This document shows, piece by piece, positions 33,520 to 46,082 of a DNA stretch of 64,000 bases. Both the position numbers and the translations under genes were made by a program. Under the pieces are notes generated by a model. The model did not search any database. It saw only the letters and a list, made by a program, of their open reading frames with translations, and was not told the DNA's origin. The DNA lies in assembly GCA_945859605.1 (NCBI GenBank), contig OX243817.1, forward strand, positions 28,752,388 to 28,816,387, in the 5' to 3' direction. Each line of letters opens with the position of its first letter. Within the stretch, counting starts at the first letter, position 1. This DNA comes from Lumbricus rubellus (lineage: Eukaryota; Annelida; Clitellata; Crassiclitellata; Lumbricidae).

Positions 33520-34208
33520 CTACTCCTCCTCCTCCTCTTCTTCTTCTTCCTCATCTTCCACTTCTTCTTCCTCCTGTTCATCTTTCTCTTTCTTGTACGG
33601 ATTCTTCATCATACTCAATTGCCATCAAATCCTCTTTCTACTCATCCTCCTTTCCTCCTCGTCGTCCTCCTCCCCTTACTCTTCGTCCTGTTCTTCTTCC
33701 TCCTCATTCTCCTATTCTCCTCCTCTTCTTCCTCTTCCTCCTCTTTTTCCTCTTTCTTTTTCTTCACCTCTTCCTTCCCCTCCTTCGCTTCTTCCACCTC
33801 TTCCTCCTTCTCTTCTTCCTCTTCCTCTTCTTCCTCCTATTCTTCCTCTTCCTGTTCCTCTTCTTTTTTCTCTTCTTTTTTCTTTCCCTCCTACTTCCCT
33901 TCTTCTCTTCTTTCACATCTTCTTCCTCGTCTTCTTACTTCTCTTCTTCCTCCTCCGCTTCCTCCTCTTCTTCCCCCTCTTCTTCCTCCTCTTCTTCCTC
34001 CTCTTTTTCCTCTTCCTCTTCCTTTTTCTTTCCCTCTTCCTTCCCTCCTTCTCTTCCTCCTCCTCCTCTTCTTTCTCCTATTCTTCCTCCTCTTCCTCCT
34101 CCTCTTCTTCCTCTTCTTCCTCCTCATTCTTTTCTTCCCCTCTTCCTTCCCCTTTCTCTTCTTTCTCCTCTTCTTCCTCCTCTTCCTCCTCTTTTTCCTC
34201 CTCATTCA
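33520..34208. repeat. Polypyrimidine tract of about 0.7 kb
   Basis: Almost pure C and T, mainly CTT and CCT blocks, purest from about 33640 to 34200. All three plus frames stay open as Leu/Ser/Phe/Pro-rich chains and the minus frame as Arg/Lys/Glu-rich chains, so none is evidence of a gene. Such tracts can form triplex (H-DNA) structures. Confidence 0.95.
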
Positions 34209-35235
34209 GCTCTGTATACGTCGACGTAAAATACGGCGGCGATTTCCTCGCAAAGATGCGCTGGTGCGGAATAATAAGAGAGGCGCACCCATGTAGAAAA
34301 TAATGACCGAAATTGAAGGCAACGTCGTCGTCATCGTCATCGTCCTCGTCGTCGTTCCCGCCATCCGCCGTCATCATCATCATCCGCCGAAAGATGCGGC
34401 TGCTGCTGCTGAATGCAACAGACGGTGCTTAGTGATGACGTTTGATGTATTGCTCCATTTGTAATCAGTTTAAATTGTCGTCGTTCTTGTCTGCATTATA
34501 ACTGTGTGTCTTCTTTGAGCGTCGTTGAGCGATGAGAGCAATAAAAGAATAAGTGGCTGAAGGACATTGGCATTGTTATTAGCTTTGCAGTTGGTACATG
34601 TAGTCGGGCTTGTTTGTATCCACTATAAAAGGTATCGATCGCTAACGCTCCAAAAACTGAAACTGCAATAACGTTAAGATCCAGAATATCGGTCATGAGT
34701 TAAGACCGAAATAATTAAGACCGTAACCACCAGACACTTAATTACTGAATCAGAAATTCAGATTAATTAGCCTACTAATGCGACAATGCTTTGTTTTTCA
34801 AAGTCTGATAGCCAGTGTTAAATCTAGTCCCCTGAGGGTTTTTCGGAGGGGGGGGTTCAGGTTTCCGGACGAGGGGGGCGCAAAAATAGCCGTTCATGGG
34901 GACGCCAACCCTGACTCGAGGCAGACAGCGTCGACATTCTCATCCCAGTCAGTTTTTTCTGATTACCTTTTTGAAGTCATTGTCTTCAAAAATAGACAAA
35001 TTCAGGTAAAATATCAGTAAATTTTGAGCTTTGAAATATGATTACCTTTTTATAGATGTAAAAAGAGCTTTGGCATTTTTCTGGGGGGGGGTGTTGAAAG
35101 TCATTCCTGGGGAAAACTTCCCCCTTCACACCCCACCCCGGAGAGTCCGCGATGTGAGGTTAGCGTCGCAATGACAATGTTCGTTTCTGGGATTTATAGG
35201 GTACAGAGAAGAATTATTGTCAAAATACAGTTGCA
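34209..35235. other. Intergenic DNA with a GTC/ATC triplet run and two G-runs
   Basis: GTC/ATC triplets lie at about 34324-34383. G-runs near 34848 and 35082 enclose a segment that may be a decayed transposon, but no duplicated target was found. No gene. Confidence 0.4.
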
Positions 35236-35245
35236 CTGTAGTATG

Positions 35246-35260
35246 TGTGAGTGTGTGTGT

Positions 35261-35294
<34 letters not shown>

Positions 35295-35324
35295 GTGTGT
35301 GTGTGTGAGTGTGTGAGTGTGTGT

Positions 35325-35382
<58 letters not shown>
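35246..35382. repeat. (TG)n microsatellite
   Basis: TG dinucleotides with regular GTGAGTG interruptions. Confidence 0.95.
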
Positions 35383-35384
<2 letters not shown>

Positions 35385-35644
35385 TCTCATCTGCAGTGTG
35401 TTGTATATGTATAGTATACGTGTTGGCTGCATGAAATCTAAGATTGATCGATGTACAAAACTAATTGCATCTCAGCGATTTTATCCTGCGACCAGTGAAC
35501 ATTAATCAATCCAACTTGGACTCTGTGTCATCGTTTCATATAATGTACAACATGATGAAGCGACGAGCAAGACAATTGATGATTATCATGATTCAGCCAG
35601 TGAGTAATCATGTGTTTCAATACTGAGTAATCATGTCTTGGCTG

Positions 35645-35832
35645 TAGCAGCAGTATCAGCAGCAACAGCAGTAGCAGTATAGTAGCAGGAGTAGTGGCAG
35701 CAGTAGAAGCAGTAGCAGAAGTATAGCACTAGCAGTAGGATAGCAGTAGCAGCAGAATAGCAGTAGCATGCAACAGCAGCAACAACAGTAGCAGTAGCAG
35801 TAGTATCAGCAGTAGCAGTAGTATCAGCAATA
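35645..35832. repeat. Imperfect (AGC/AGT)n tract
   Basis: Degenerate triplets such as AGCAGTAGCAGTAG, with single-base interruptions. Confidence 0.85.
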
Positions 35833-36900
35833 GTAAGAATGATGTCAAGGCCCGTTAGAAAGTTTAAGAAGTCTTAGTATATACATGTAGTATGCTGCAT
35901 TAGTGTTCAACTACTGTTGTCAATGGTTTTGTGCATGGTGGCTGAAGGTTTAAGAGGCACTCTGCAGACGATGAAGGAAATATAGTCACGATGACAAGAT
36001 GCTGTATGCAGGATGCAAGATGCACTTATAGACACTTATGTAGGGACATCTGCTTGTATGGTGCACGGGCGACGAATTAACCAAAATATGTGTGTGTGTC
36101 TAATTGCAAGACTCAACAAAAAACACACATGCCTTACAGAAGAGAAGCAGCAGCTGGGCCGGATGAACTATATATATGTATATGTATATATATATATATG
36201 TATGGGGTGAGGGTAGAAGGGGTGGGGACTGGGGAAGACAATTTTTCTCGAAAACCAAAATATCACGCGTACGCATGCTGGTGGCGTACCGGTGGAAGTC
36301 GGAGTGTGGTGGGTTGTCGTGGGGTGGTGGGGGGAGTGGAGTGGGGTGGGGTGGGGAAGATAATTTTATCTAAAAACAAACTGTCACGTTTCGCGTACAG
36401 TTGGAGGTCGGAGTGTGGTCGGGGTTGGGGGGAGAGTTGGAGGGAGGGACGGACGGACGGACGGAGAAACGAAGGGACGTAGGGACGGAGAAATGGAGAA
36501 ACGGAGTGAGGGATGGTGGGACGAATGGACGGAAGGAGCGGACGGAGGGATGGGGATTGGCGGGGAACGACCCGAATCTTTTATTTAAAAAAACGGGCAA
36601 CGCCGGGTACCCAGCTTGTGCATATACATAATCTGCTCTCATGCATGTGTATTCATTCTATCGACGACAAATTGACGTCGTCTTCGTGACTGGAATTAAT
36701 TCCGTATTCACTCAGATTAAAGTACATCTGCGACTGGCGACTTTTATCGAACTGAATTAGGACGAACGACGATCGACCGAATCGAGAAAAGGAAGAAGGA
36801 AGAACGGACAGAAAATTGGGAATCGATCGAAAGAAGGAAGAATGGATATCACCAATGAATCTGGAAGTCGGATAGAAGTCTATAGAAGAAGAGGCCCCAG
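35833..36900. other. Intergenic DNA with short repeats
   Basis: TA run at about 36170-36200; G-rich diverged direct repeats at about 36205-36440 (GTGGGG and AAAACAAA words twice); GGAC/GGGA tetranucleotides at about 36440-36550. No gene. Confidence 0.45.
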
Positions 36901-36904
36901 AGTC

Positions 36905-37059
36905 GTAGCCAGGAGAAAATTTAAACATGTTGATGAAATCTGGCCACCATATGTAAATATGAATTGTCTTTAAGACTGTAAAGTTTCAATTCGCAATTCT
37001 TACTTCTGGCCAAGGTATAGGCAAACATCTTAGGGGTTACTTTTTTATGGCCCACCCTG
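36905..37059. mobile_element. Solo right end of a mariner-type element (family M4)
   Basis: Ends TTTTTTATGGCCCACCCTG before TA repeats. The 155 bp upstream resemble those at 59065-59221 (shared ATCTGGCCA, TGTAAATA and TTCTTACT words). No matching left end was found, so it is a truncated copy. Confidence 0.6.
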
Positions 37060-38001
37060 TATATATATATATATATAGCGACTTTTACAATCGAAGTAAG
37101 ACTCGTATTCGAAGCGTATATATCTTCACCAAAAGAGCCAACTTATATCTGGACAGAGATAGAAACAGACAGACAGAGACAGATAGACAGAGACAGAGAC
37201 AGAGACAGTCAAATCGATTCCCAGAATATTCGATTCGAAGCGAGATGTCGCTGAGATTATATAGCATATATACAGTGGCGCGTTCCAGCCACTTTGCATG
37301 CAACGCATAAATAACAATTACAGCGATGTGTAAATTCCTTGGAATGTCGCCAAACACCTTATAAGTCCTTCTTCCATCTCTGGAGAATTGATCCTCCTTG
37401 CAGATAAGCTGCTCCAAAAGCGTTTTGTCTTCGCCAGCTTATTTGAAGACTGCAGACGAAATTAATGGCCATAATCGACAGTTTGGAGGCAGACAAATTG
37501 CTGTAATCCACAGGTTCGAAGGTGATCGACTGGACCTATATATCTTGCTCTAATATCGTCTGATTCACCATCGCTCAGCATGCACGGAGCATGAGATATC
37601 TAAACAATGCCGATGCTTAATTGTTGGTCGCTCGCAGTATAGGCCTACGTGGAATATGCGCGCCGCGCGCGGGGTGTGATCGGAGCACATATATTATACA
37701 TGTAGAACGTTATTTATTTATTTATTTACTGAAAATTTGATCATCCATTATATGTATATATACATGTAGCCTATAGTCTGAATCTGCTCTAAGTGCTTCG
37801 AATACACCCGAAGTGTAGGCTATACTATAGGTAATATAATCATGCATGATGTGGATACACCCAGTTGGCTTAGGTTATACCGAATAGATTCTGATTAGAG
37901 AGTCGTAGCAGTAGATCTATATTCAAGATATGCTTGGCTCATGCTATAGGAGTGTATTATCATCTGACAATCTTCAAGCATATATATATATATATATATA
38001 T
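37060..38001. other. Intergenic DNA, nothing recognised
   Basis: Includes short AT runs and GACA words. No gene, RNA or complete element. Confidence 0.5.
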
Positions 38002-38090
38002 AGTTTCATTCGGAAAGTTAGCTATAGCTAAATCATGCACGGCCTTTGCTAAGTGGCGAGTATGCACAGAGTGAGGCTGGTGGAAGTACA

Positions 38091-38146
<56 letters not shown>

Positions 38147-38282
38147 TGTACTTCCACCAGCCTTTGAACAACGCATAGGCCCTAATTTTATACGAACATA
38201 AACACGCTGCACGCTCTGTGCGTACTCGCCACTTAGCAAAGGCCGTGCATGATTTAGCTATAGCTAACTTTCCGAATGAAAC
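38002..38282. repeat. Long palindrome with an AT core
   Basis: The left arm (38002-38092) and right arm (about 38147-38282) are inverted copies: AGTTTCATTCGGAAAGTTAG at the left end returns as its complement at the right end. The 70-bp outer arms differ by about one base. The centre is a roughly 55-bp (TA)n tract. The right arm alone carries an extra 50-odd bp at about 38162-38212. It would form a hairpin or cruciform. Confidence 0.92.
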
Positions 38283-38698
38283 TCATTACTGTTATTAGAT
38301 GTCGCTATTTCTCATTTCATCACCACTGCATGGAGGATAGCATGCAATGGATGATGGGAACCTGCAGGATCTGACACATCAGCAGCAGACTGATAATCTG
38401 TCTCCTTCCAAACGGATTGATAATTTACCTCGCATGGTGTGTCGAGATTATATCTGTGGTTGTGAATGTGATCATCCAAAATCTCTCTCTTTCATGATAC
38501 ACGCACAGATTACATGTACAATGTACGTATACGTATATTATAGTGCTGCAGTGATCTGCATTTCTCGCGTAAACTGATCAGACCTTCGTTTATAATCTGC
38601 TGATAGGATTTGGCCATTGCATGTGCAATTTTGTGCATGCCGCCATTTAATCCATCTCGTCAACCCAGATTAGCATGATACTTTCGTCGTCGTCGCCG
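38283..38698. other. Intergenic DNA, nothing recognised
   Basis: No coding or structural signal beyond short words. Confidence 0.5.
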
Positions 38699-38712
38699 TC
38701 GGTGTCATGCAT

Positions 38713-38721
38713 GATGATGAT

Positions 38722-38756
<35 letters not shown>

Positions 38757-39051
38757 TGATAATGAAGATGATCAAAGTGATGATGATGATGATGATGATG
38801 GTTATGAAGACGACGACGACGATTATGATGATGATGACGACTATGATGATGAAGATGGTCATCATGATGACGACGATGAAGAAGATGACGACGACGACGA
38901 CGATGATGATGAAGAAGATAAACATGCTGCTGCTGAGGATGATGATGATGATGACGACGACGACGACGATGATGATGATGACAACGATGATGAAGATGGT
39001 CATCATGATGATGATCATGACGATGATGACGACGACGATGATGATGGTGAT
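38713..39051. repeat. Imperfect (GAY)n trinucleotide tract
   Basis: GAT and GAC triplets for about 340 bp with GAA and GGT interruptions; poly-Asp, poly-Met/Thr and poly-Ile/Val frames result. Confidence 0.95.
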
Positions 39052-40319
39052 TTGATTATGACGACAATATATATCAATAACAATTAATAGTAATAAAAAA
39101 TTAAAAACAACCATCGTCATCATCGTTGTCGTTACTATTATTAATTATTAATCTAACATTATGTAGACCATATACTGTATAATAGTGTATATATGACATG
39201 TTCGACGATGTCACGGTTTTAGATATCGAGTTAACCCTTTTGGGAAGAGCTGCGTTAGTATCCCAATCACTTTACTAAACGCTGCACAATACAGATCTAT
39301 AAGAGTATCAGTCTTGTATAGGATGCAATTCAAAACACCCGGAATTAACCATCTGGTCAGCCTCACCAACTGAGGGAAGACAACAAACAGACGGAAGAAC
39401 GGAAAACAGACGCACACATTCCCATTTAGTCAGAATCTGGAACATTCACTGCGACTGGAAAAACGTTTTCGTCATCAATCGATAAAAGATTTTGCTTTGC
39501 ATGCGATGCAGCTGCTGCTGCTGTACTTGGTTAAACTGGACCGACTGCAGCTGCAATAAAAGTGGAGATGACGAAAATCGTCCTGGAAGAAGGGAGCAAT
39601 GGGACACTGGGAGAAATGTGATTTGCTGTAAAAGAGTTATTTGGTCGACTGAAATTGAATCTGGATGATGAACTACAGATAGACATTATATATATATATA
39701 TATATATATATAATTATATATATATACAACGTCATCTCGTCGAGACCACAGCATGCACCACCTTATCTGCAGTCCGTGGAGTATTATAATTATATATACA
39801 TACATTAAGCAGATATATGTATATAAATAAATTATATATGTATAAATGTAATATAAATGTTTGTATATACGTAGATTCTATACATATATTATGTATATGT
39901 ATAACTATATATATGTATAATGTATATGCATTGTATTATGTACTGAAATCGCAAAAAAGTAGCGGGTTATATTCGGGTGCGTGTTATACCCGTGTGCGTG
40001 TTATATTCGCGAAAATGCGGTATATGCATATGTATGTGTATACTGTATATGTATGTGTAATTGTGTATGTGTAGGCTATATGTATATGACTATATGTATA
40101 TGACTATATGTATATATAAATGGACACCTCTTACTGTCGATGGAGTCTGCTGAAGTTAATTGGACGGATCGACAGCAGTGGGGGTGATAAGGTGGAGGGG
40201 TGATGTGGGGGAATTGATCAGAATGGTTATGCGACATGCAGGGATGGTGTCATGAAGAGCAAAGAACGACTGACAAAGCAAACCGGTGATATGCATCGAT
40301 AGCCGTAAATAAACCGACT
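39052..40319. other. Intergenic DNA with AT runs
   Basis: (TA)n near 39688-39725 and TATATGTA-type sequence at 39800-40125. No gene seen. Confidence 0.5.
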
Positions 40320-41060
40320 CTCTGTCTGTCTGTCTGTCTCTGTCTCTGTCTGTCTATCTGTCTGTCTGTCTGTCTGCATGTCTGTCTGTCTGTCTGTGTG
40401 TATGTATGTATGTATGTATGTATGCATACATGTACATCCATCGCAAAGATCGAAGAGTTGAGCTCTACATGTATTTGTGGGCGTGCATGCGTGCATGTGT
40501 GCATGTGTGCATGTGTGCATGTGTGCATGTGTGCATGTGTGTATGTGAATATGTGTGTATGCGTGCATGTGTGCGCGTGCATGTGCGTATGTGTGCAAGT
40601 GTGTATGTGTATGTTGTTTCAGCTATGCACACAACTAAGTTGTGTACAACTTGCTGTGATGCTGTCTTTCCCTGTCTCTGTCTTCGTCACTTTCCTTCTC
40701 TGTCTTTCTGTCTGTCTCTGTCTCTCTTTCTGTATATGCGTCTGTCTCTGTGTACATGTCTCTATCTGTCTGTCTGACTGGCTCTCGTTTATCGCGAACT
40801 TCTTATATCCTCAGTCTCCGTGTCTCTGTCTCTGTGTCTCTGTGTCTGTCTCTCTCTCATTCTGTGTATGTCTGTGTCTTTGTCTCTGTCACTCGTGAGC
40901 CTCTGACATCCGTCGCAGAGATCGAAGAGCTGAGCTCTGTATAGTTGTGTCTGCAGTGCGTATGTATATGCGAATGTACATAGATGTGTGTGTGCGTGTG
41001 TGTGTGAATGTGTGTGTGTGTCTGTCTGTGTGTTTGTCTGTGTGTGTCTGTGTATGAACC
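40319..41060. repeat. Cluster of CTGT, GTAT, GCATGT and TCTGTC simple repeats
   Basis: CTGT at 40319-40398, GTAT to 40430, GCATGTGT at about 40485-40610, TCTGTCTC at about 40670-40890, and TGTG words to 41055. A short segment near 40437-40460 (CATCCATCGCAAAGATCGAAGAG) recurs in similar form near 40908-40930, suggesting an older duplication. Frames are repeat-driven. Confidence 0.85.
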
Positions 41061-41161
41061 CGTGCCCGAGTGTCTATAATATTATACATGTAGTCTACGG
41101 CTTCGTAGTCATTGGAATGATGAAGGCGCGTCTCTGATCTGATGATCGATCGATTCGTTCG

Positions 41162-41210
<49 letters not shown>

Positions 41211-42240
41211 CTCTTTGCTTGTCGTCTGCAGTCATGTCACTTCGATCGCTTCCATGGAGAGTATAGGTATACCACGTACACGTACGTGTATAATAAAATG
41301 CGCCACATTATGCCAGACGCCATGCATGCATGTGTTCAAGTGCAAACATGTCTTAAATGTATCTATGCATAGATGTATCATGTAGGCCTATATATATATA
41401 AATATTCATATACAAATGTTTATATATATATATATATTTGTATATATATATATTGCGTGTGTTTAAATTGTTTTGTTGCCGAGACAATTAAGTCGAATTG
41501 TTTCTCTGTCAATTTCTAAATTTCACTTTCCGGTTGTCTTCCTCTGTCAGTCTAGATGTTATCTCCATTTTCGTGCCTCTCTCTCTTTCTGTCTGCATGC
41601 ATGTCTGTCCGTATGCCTGCATGTCTGTCTGTATGCATGTTATGTTTCTGCTATTATGTTTCTGTGTCTGTTGAGGTTGACCCATACATGTTTTTGATTT
41701 CTTTATGGAACTCATTCGCTTCATCGGATTACAAGTGCATCACATTTCTAGACTTCATCTCAGAGGGTCATCGCATCAGACCGTTTCCCTGGGCAACGCT
41801 TTCTCTTAACTTCGATTTCTCCTTTTCCACTTGACATACAGATAACCTTCTCCAGTATAGACTGCAGCAAGCTGATAAGCAATCAGTCTATCGATCACTT
41901 CGTTCGTTCTTCTGTTTCGAATAAGAATCATGACATTCGTTTGAATCTTTTCTAATGTAAATTCGATTTTTACTTGCTTCTATTTTTCATATCAGTTTTA
42001 TGTGATATTTGTCACATCAGAAGATAAACAAGACGTGTCAAACACTGTGGACCATCTGCAGTGTGGGGGGGGGGTGTTTACATACATGTTTTCAACACAA
42101 TGCATGCATTCGGTCAATGGTTAGTCGTCCATGCATGTAGCTTTATGATCGTGCATGAATGCACAATTGCACACAGTTATTATATGCATGCATGCTTTAC
42201 ATGTTCTGGATATTTTTTTTATGTCGCCAACGTTTAAAAA
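41061..42240. other. Intergenic DNA with AT runs
   Basis: (AT)n at 41165-41209, TATA-rich words to 41455, a G-run at 42064-42075. No gene supported. Confidence 0.5.
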
Positions 42241-42249
42241 ACCCAGATT

Positions 42250-42963
42250 AATGCGTCTGTCCCTTTTGACCCTAAATATATTCTTGTCGTAGTCTTAATT
42301 GACAACACCCTCACTAATGTCCCTGACTGCATACTTGCCTCTGCAATAATCATATCTGATATATCTGACCACTTACCTATAATAACTTGGATTAAATCTG
42401 TGCCAATTGCCTCATGTAACCTGGGTAAAATCGAATCGAAACGGATCATAAATAGTGAGACCTCTGCCTCCTTTAAAGCGCTCATATCCAACATTGACTG
42501 GTCCCCAGTTACTGACTTATGCAATGCACATGAGCCCAATGAAGCCTTTAATTTATTCACTAAAAATATCAAAATTTGCTATGATAAGTCCTTCCCTATC
42601 AAATCGCAGAAGGTCTCTAAGAAAAATTCATTTCTACAACCATGGATGACCCAAGGACTACTAAAATCTATAAAAAAGAAAGAAAAACTTTATATTAAAT
42701 ATATAAAGAATCCCACGATTGAAAACAAAAATACTTTTACGAAATATCGTAACCTCTATAAAGTAACACGCACCAAACTTGAACAATCATATTACACTAA
42801 CGAATTTTTGAAATACAGTAGAGATATAAAAAAGACTTGGCAGATAATTAAAACCATTGTCAAAACTGATAACAAAGATACGTCTATTCTCGAAATCAAA
42901 GTAAATGGCGTCATGATCCATGACTCAAAGCTGATTACTTTAACTCTTATTTCACTGGAATAG
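42250..42963 (+). pseudogene. LINE endonuclease C-terminus and connector
   Basis: ISDHLPIITW matches the conserved SDH motif of APE-type endonucleases near the end of the domain. The following Lys-rich region (WMTQGLLKSIKKKEKLY) is typical of the LINE linker. The frame shifts near 42930; the continuation (SYFTGIAKSL) is in another frame to about 43190. Confidence 0.8.
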
Positions 42964-43155
42964 CAAAATCTTTGTCCTCTGATTTACCGCCTTGTAAGAG
43001 GAATTTTAAGGATTTCCTGTCGCCACGTTTGAATAATTCCTTTGCCCTGTTACCTACCTGTCCGCAAGAACTATTGCTAATCAATAAAACGCTCAAATCA
43101 ACTTTCAGTTCAGGTATGGATGATTTGAATCCTACCATGCATCATATCTCCCATT

Positions 43156-43848
43156 ATGGAATTCCTTGCTTTGCCATTATCAAATATAATCAATTGCTCA
43201 TTTGAAAATGGGCTTGTGCCCACTGAAATCAAAATTGCTAAAGTTGTCCCAATTTTTAAACAAGGTTCTAAAAACGATATAGCTAACTATAGACCCATTT
43301 CGGTTTTGCCATTTTTCTCTAAATTCTTTGAAAGAGTTATGTATGATCGTCTCTATTCTTACATTACCCATAATTCTATCCTATACTCTTCGCAACATGG
43401 GTTCCAATCTGGACACTCAACTTCAATGTCTCTACTGGATGTCCAAGACCGGATATCTGCAGCAATGGACAATAACGTATACTCCGTTGGAATTTTTCTT
43501 GATCTTGCCAAGGCCTTTGACTCTGTTGACCACAAAATCCTCCTGAAAAAACTTGAACACTATGGCATAAGAGGTACACCCCTAGATTGGTTCACCAGTT
43601 ACCTTACTAACCGCTACCAAAGAGTCATTTGTAATGGGACTCTCTCAAACCTTTTACCCATTGAATTTGGAGTACCACAAGGATCAATACTTGGTCCACT
43701 CTTATTTCTACTATTTATTAATGATCTGCCAAACTCCTCTACTGCCCTACACTTCATTATGTTTGCAGACGACTCCAATGTCTTCTTATCCCACGCCTCA
43801 TACGACAGTTTAATACAACTGGTGAACAAGGAACTAATGTCTGCTAGT
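43156..43848 (+). pseudogene. LINE reverse transcriptase, fingers and palm
   Basis: Shows ANYRPISVLPFFSKFFERVM, FLDLAKAFDSVDH (first catalytic Asp region), FGVPQGSILGPLLFLLFIND and FADDSNVF (catalytic DD). These are RT motifs of non-LTR retrotransposons. Upstream and downstream frameshifts make the copy inactive. The frame runs into the hAT insertion at 43849. Confidence 0.88.
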
Positions 43849-45326
43849 CAGGGCCGTTTTAAGGAATTTTGGGGCCCTAGGCACAAACACTAATTCTAAA
43901 CGTTACTATAAGTATCATCTAGTTCCACTCCTCTGGTGGGAAAATCAAGGTTTCTGGGGGACGGATAACGAGTATAATTATATTATGCCGCTCGATCGCT
44001 GAGTCACGTAGCGCCGAGCGAGGGTGGGGGGGGGGGGCAAGGGGAGGGAATGTGCACGTATCCACCGGAAAATTTTGAATTGTTAAACTGCAGCCGCAGC
44101 ATTATAAGCTGCCATCTTAACAAAATTTCTCGACTATTGCAGTGCTGACCTGAATAGTCTAAGACTTCAATAAATGTTCTTACAATTATAATAATTTCTT
44201 TATCAGTTTCCACAATGTAATGGTAGCAATGTAAGCTAACAAAATTACTACCGTATATTATTTCAGTGCTGACAAGAAAGAGTGGTTGAAAATTTCAATT
44301 AGTTTAATTATTATTACAATAATAATTTCATTGCGTATCAAGTTCTGCAACTCAGTTCTGCTGCTTCTGGACCATTACAGTATAATGTAGGCCTATAACT
44401 GCAGACAGGTGTATAGTCTATGACCGACTTTCTTGCACTGGAATTAGCTTATTCCCGTTGCTCAAACAGGTCCTATATTGCTGACCAGGACACCGTTATC
44501 AGAATAGTTACAAATGTTACACAAATCAAGGAAGAACTGCCAAAATCGGGAAGCCATGTAGTAGACTAATGATGCTGCATCACTATAGCAATATTTGAAT
44601 AAAAATTGTAAAATAAATTTTAGTTTAACAGACATCAAAGTTCGTATAACATGTTACTCATTTTGTTGGCTCTAGGACCATTGCTCATAGGCTGATTGCT
44701 CATAGGCTGATTGCTCATAGGCTTATTGCTCATATGGCTGATTGCTCATAGGGTCTATTGCTCATAGGTCTTTTTGCTCATATGGCTCATTGCTCATAGG
44801 GTTTATTGCTCATAGGTCTTTTTGTTCATATGGCTCATTGGTCATAGGGTGTATTAATCATGATAATATACAAGTTAAATTAGTCGTATGAAGTTACAAA
44901 AAAGAAAACACAGATTGAAAATAGGAAGAAACATTTACTAGGTCATGTAATTGTTCACAAGTTTCTTCAGTGCCAGTGATTCTATTAGTCTACCAACGCT
45001 AATTGTCCCTAATTAATAAGCACAGGCTAAGGCGTGAAGACGGTCACCCATATCGCCAATGGTATATTTGTTTCAAACAAAGGCCAAAGTTCATTTATTT
45101 TAGGCGTATGACCGATGAGCCTATGAGCAATAGACCCTATGAGCAATGAGCCATATGAGCAATAAGCCTATGAGCAATCAGCCTATGAGCAATCAGCCTA
45201 TGAGCAATGGTCCGTACACCATTTTGTTATGTGATGTAGTCTATTATTTTGGGTCGCCGCGGGGCCCCCCTGTTGCGCGGGGCCCTAGGCCCGTGCCTCG
45301 CGTGCCTAGGCGTTAAAACGGCTCTG
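43849..45326. mobile_element. hAT-like non-autonomous element (family C) inside the LINE
   Basis: 1478 bp. TIRs are CAGGGCCGTTTTAAGG and, from the right, CAGAGCCGTTTTAACG. A perfect 8-bp target duplication CTGCTAGT is at 43841-43848 and 45327-45334. The subterminal GGGGCCCTAGGC occurs inverted at the right end. Removing the element and one duplication leaves the LINE frame uninterrupted (AGT followed by GAT). No transposase is visible. Confidence 0.92.
44675..45213. repeat. Nested inverted repeat built of ATTGCTCATAGG units
   Basis: The left end GGACCATTGCTCATAGGCTG and its tandem 14-15 bp units (to about 44850) reappear as complement at about 45110-45213, ending CAATGGTCC. Between lie about 260 bp of unrelated sequence. 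It could be a foldback element nested in the hAT element. Confidence 0.85.
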
Positions 45327-45334
45327 CTGCTAGT

Positions 45335-46082
45335 GATTGGTTTATAAGCAACAAACTATCACTTAATGTAAAAAAATCCAACTGCATCATTTTTCGCTCC
45401 ACAGGTAAATCCATCCCCAACAACGAGAGTCAAATAACTCTAAATAACATTACTATTCCTCAAGTATCCTCAACAAAATTTTTAGGTGTCTACATCGATC
45501 AACACCTGAAATGGAAAACTCACATTTTTGAAATTAGTAATAAAATCAAAAAGAATCTTGGCATTATAAAAAGAGTATCTTACCTTCTCCCTCCTCATAT
45601 TCTACGGGATCTCTATTATACCCTCATATATCCATATCTGACTTACTGCAACATGATCTGGACTTCGACATATGATTCCACTCTTAAAGGTATAAAGATC
45701 CTCCAAAAAAAGACCATACGAGTTATAACTAAATCTCCCCCCAATTCACACACGAGTCCACTATTCTTTGAACATAAACTCCTAGACATTAATCAAATCA
45801 AATTCCTACAAACTTGCATCTTCATGTATAAATACATCAATAACCTCCTCCCATCATCATTCTCATCCTATTTTGACCCAGTGCCACATCTTATTTTCAC
45901 TAGAAGTAACAATGACTTCAGGTCTGTGTTTGCAAATTGCAAGAACTAATGTCCGTAAGTTTTCGCTTAGGGTTCAGGGCCCCGCTAACTGGAACAGTCT
46001 TCCCAAAGAACTCCGTACGGTTACATCCGTTAGCCACTTTAAAACCCTTGCACGTGCACACACACTAATATATATTACTTAA
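45335..46082 (+). pseudogene. LINE RT thumb and C-terminal domain
   Basis: Continues the LINE frame after the hAT insertion: DWFISNKLSLNVKKSNCIIF, then FLGVYIDQHLKWKTHI, typical of LINE RT C-termini. A shift near 45945 moves the end (RVQGPANWNSLPKELRTV) into another frame. Confidence 0.85.

Noticed and set aside
32964..34303. Plus-strand frames of 236-421 codons resembling Leu/Ser/Phe-rich membrane proteins
   Set aside because: They arise from the polypyrimidine tract and CTG repeat; several frames are open at once, and hydrophobicity reflects CTT/TTC codons.
34790..35160. A sixth 8-bp-duplication element between two G-runs
   Set aside because: No matching inverted ends or target duplication could be found.
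38647..39123. Acidic nuclear protein (poly-Asp frame 38707-39087)
   Set aside because: Translation of an imperfect GAY triplet tract; companion frames on both strands are equally open.
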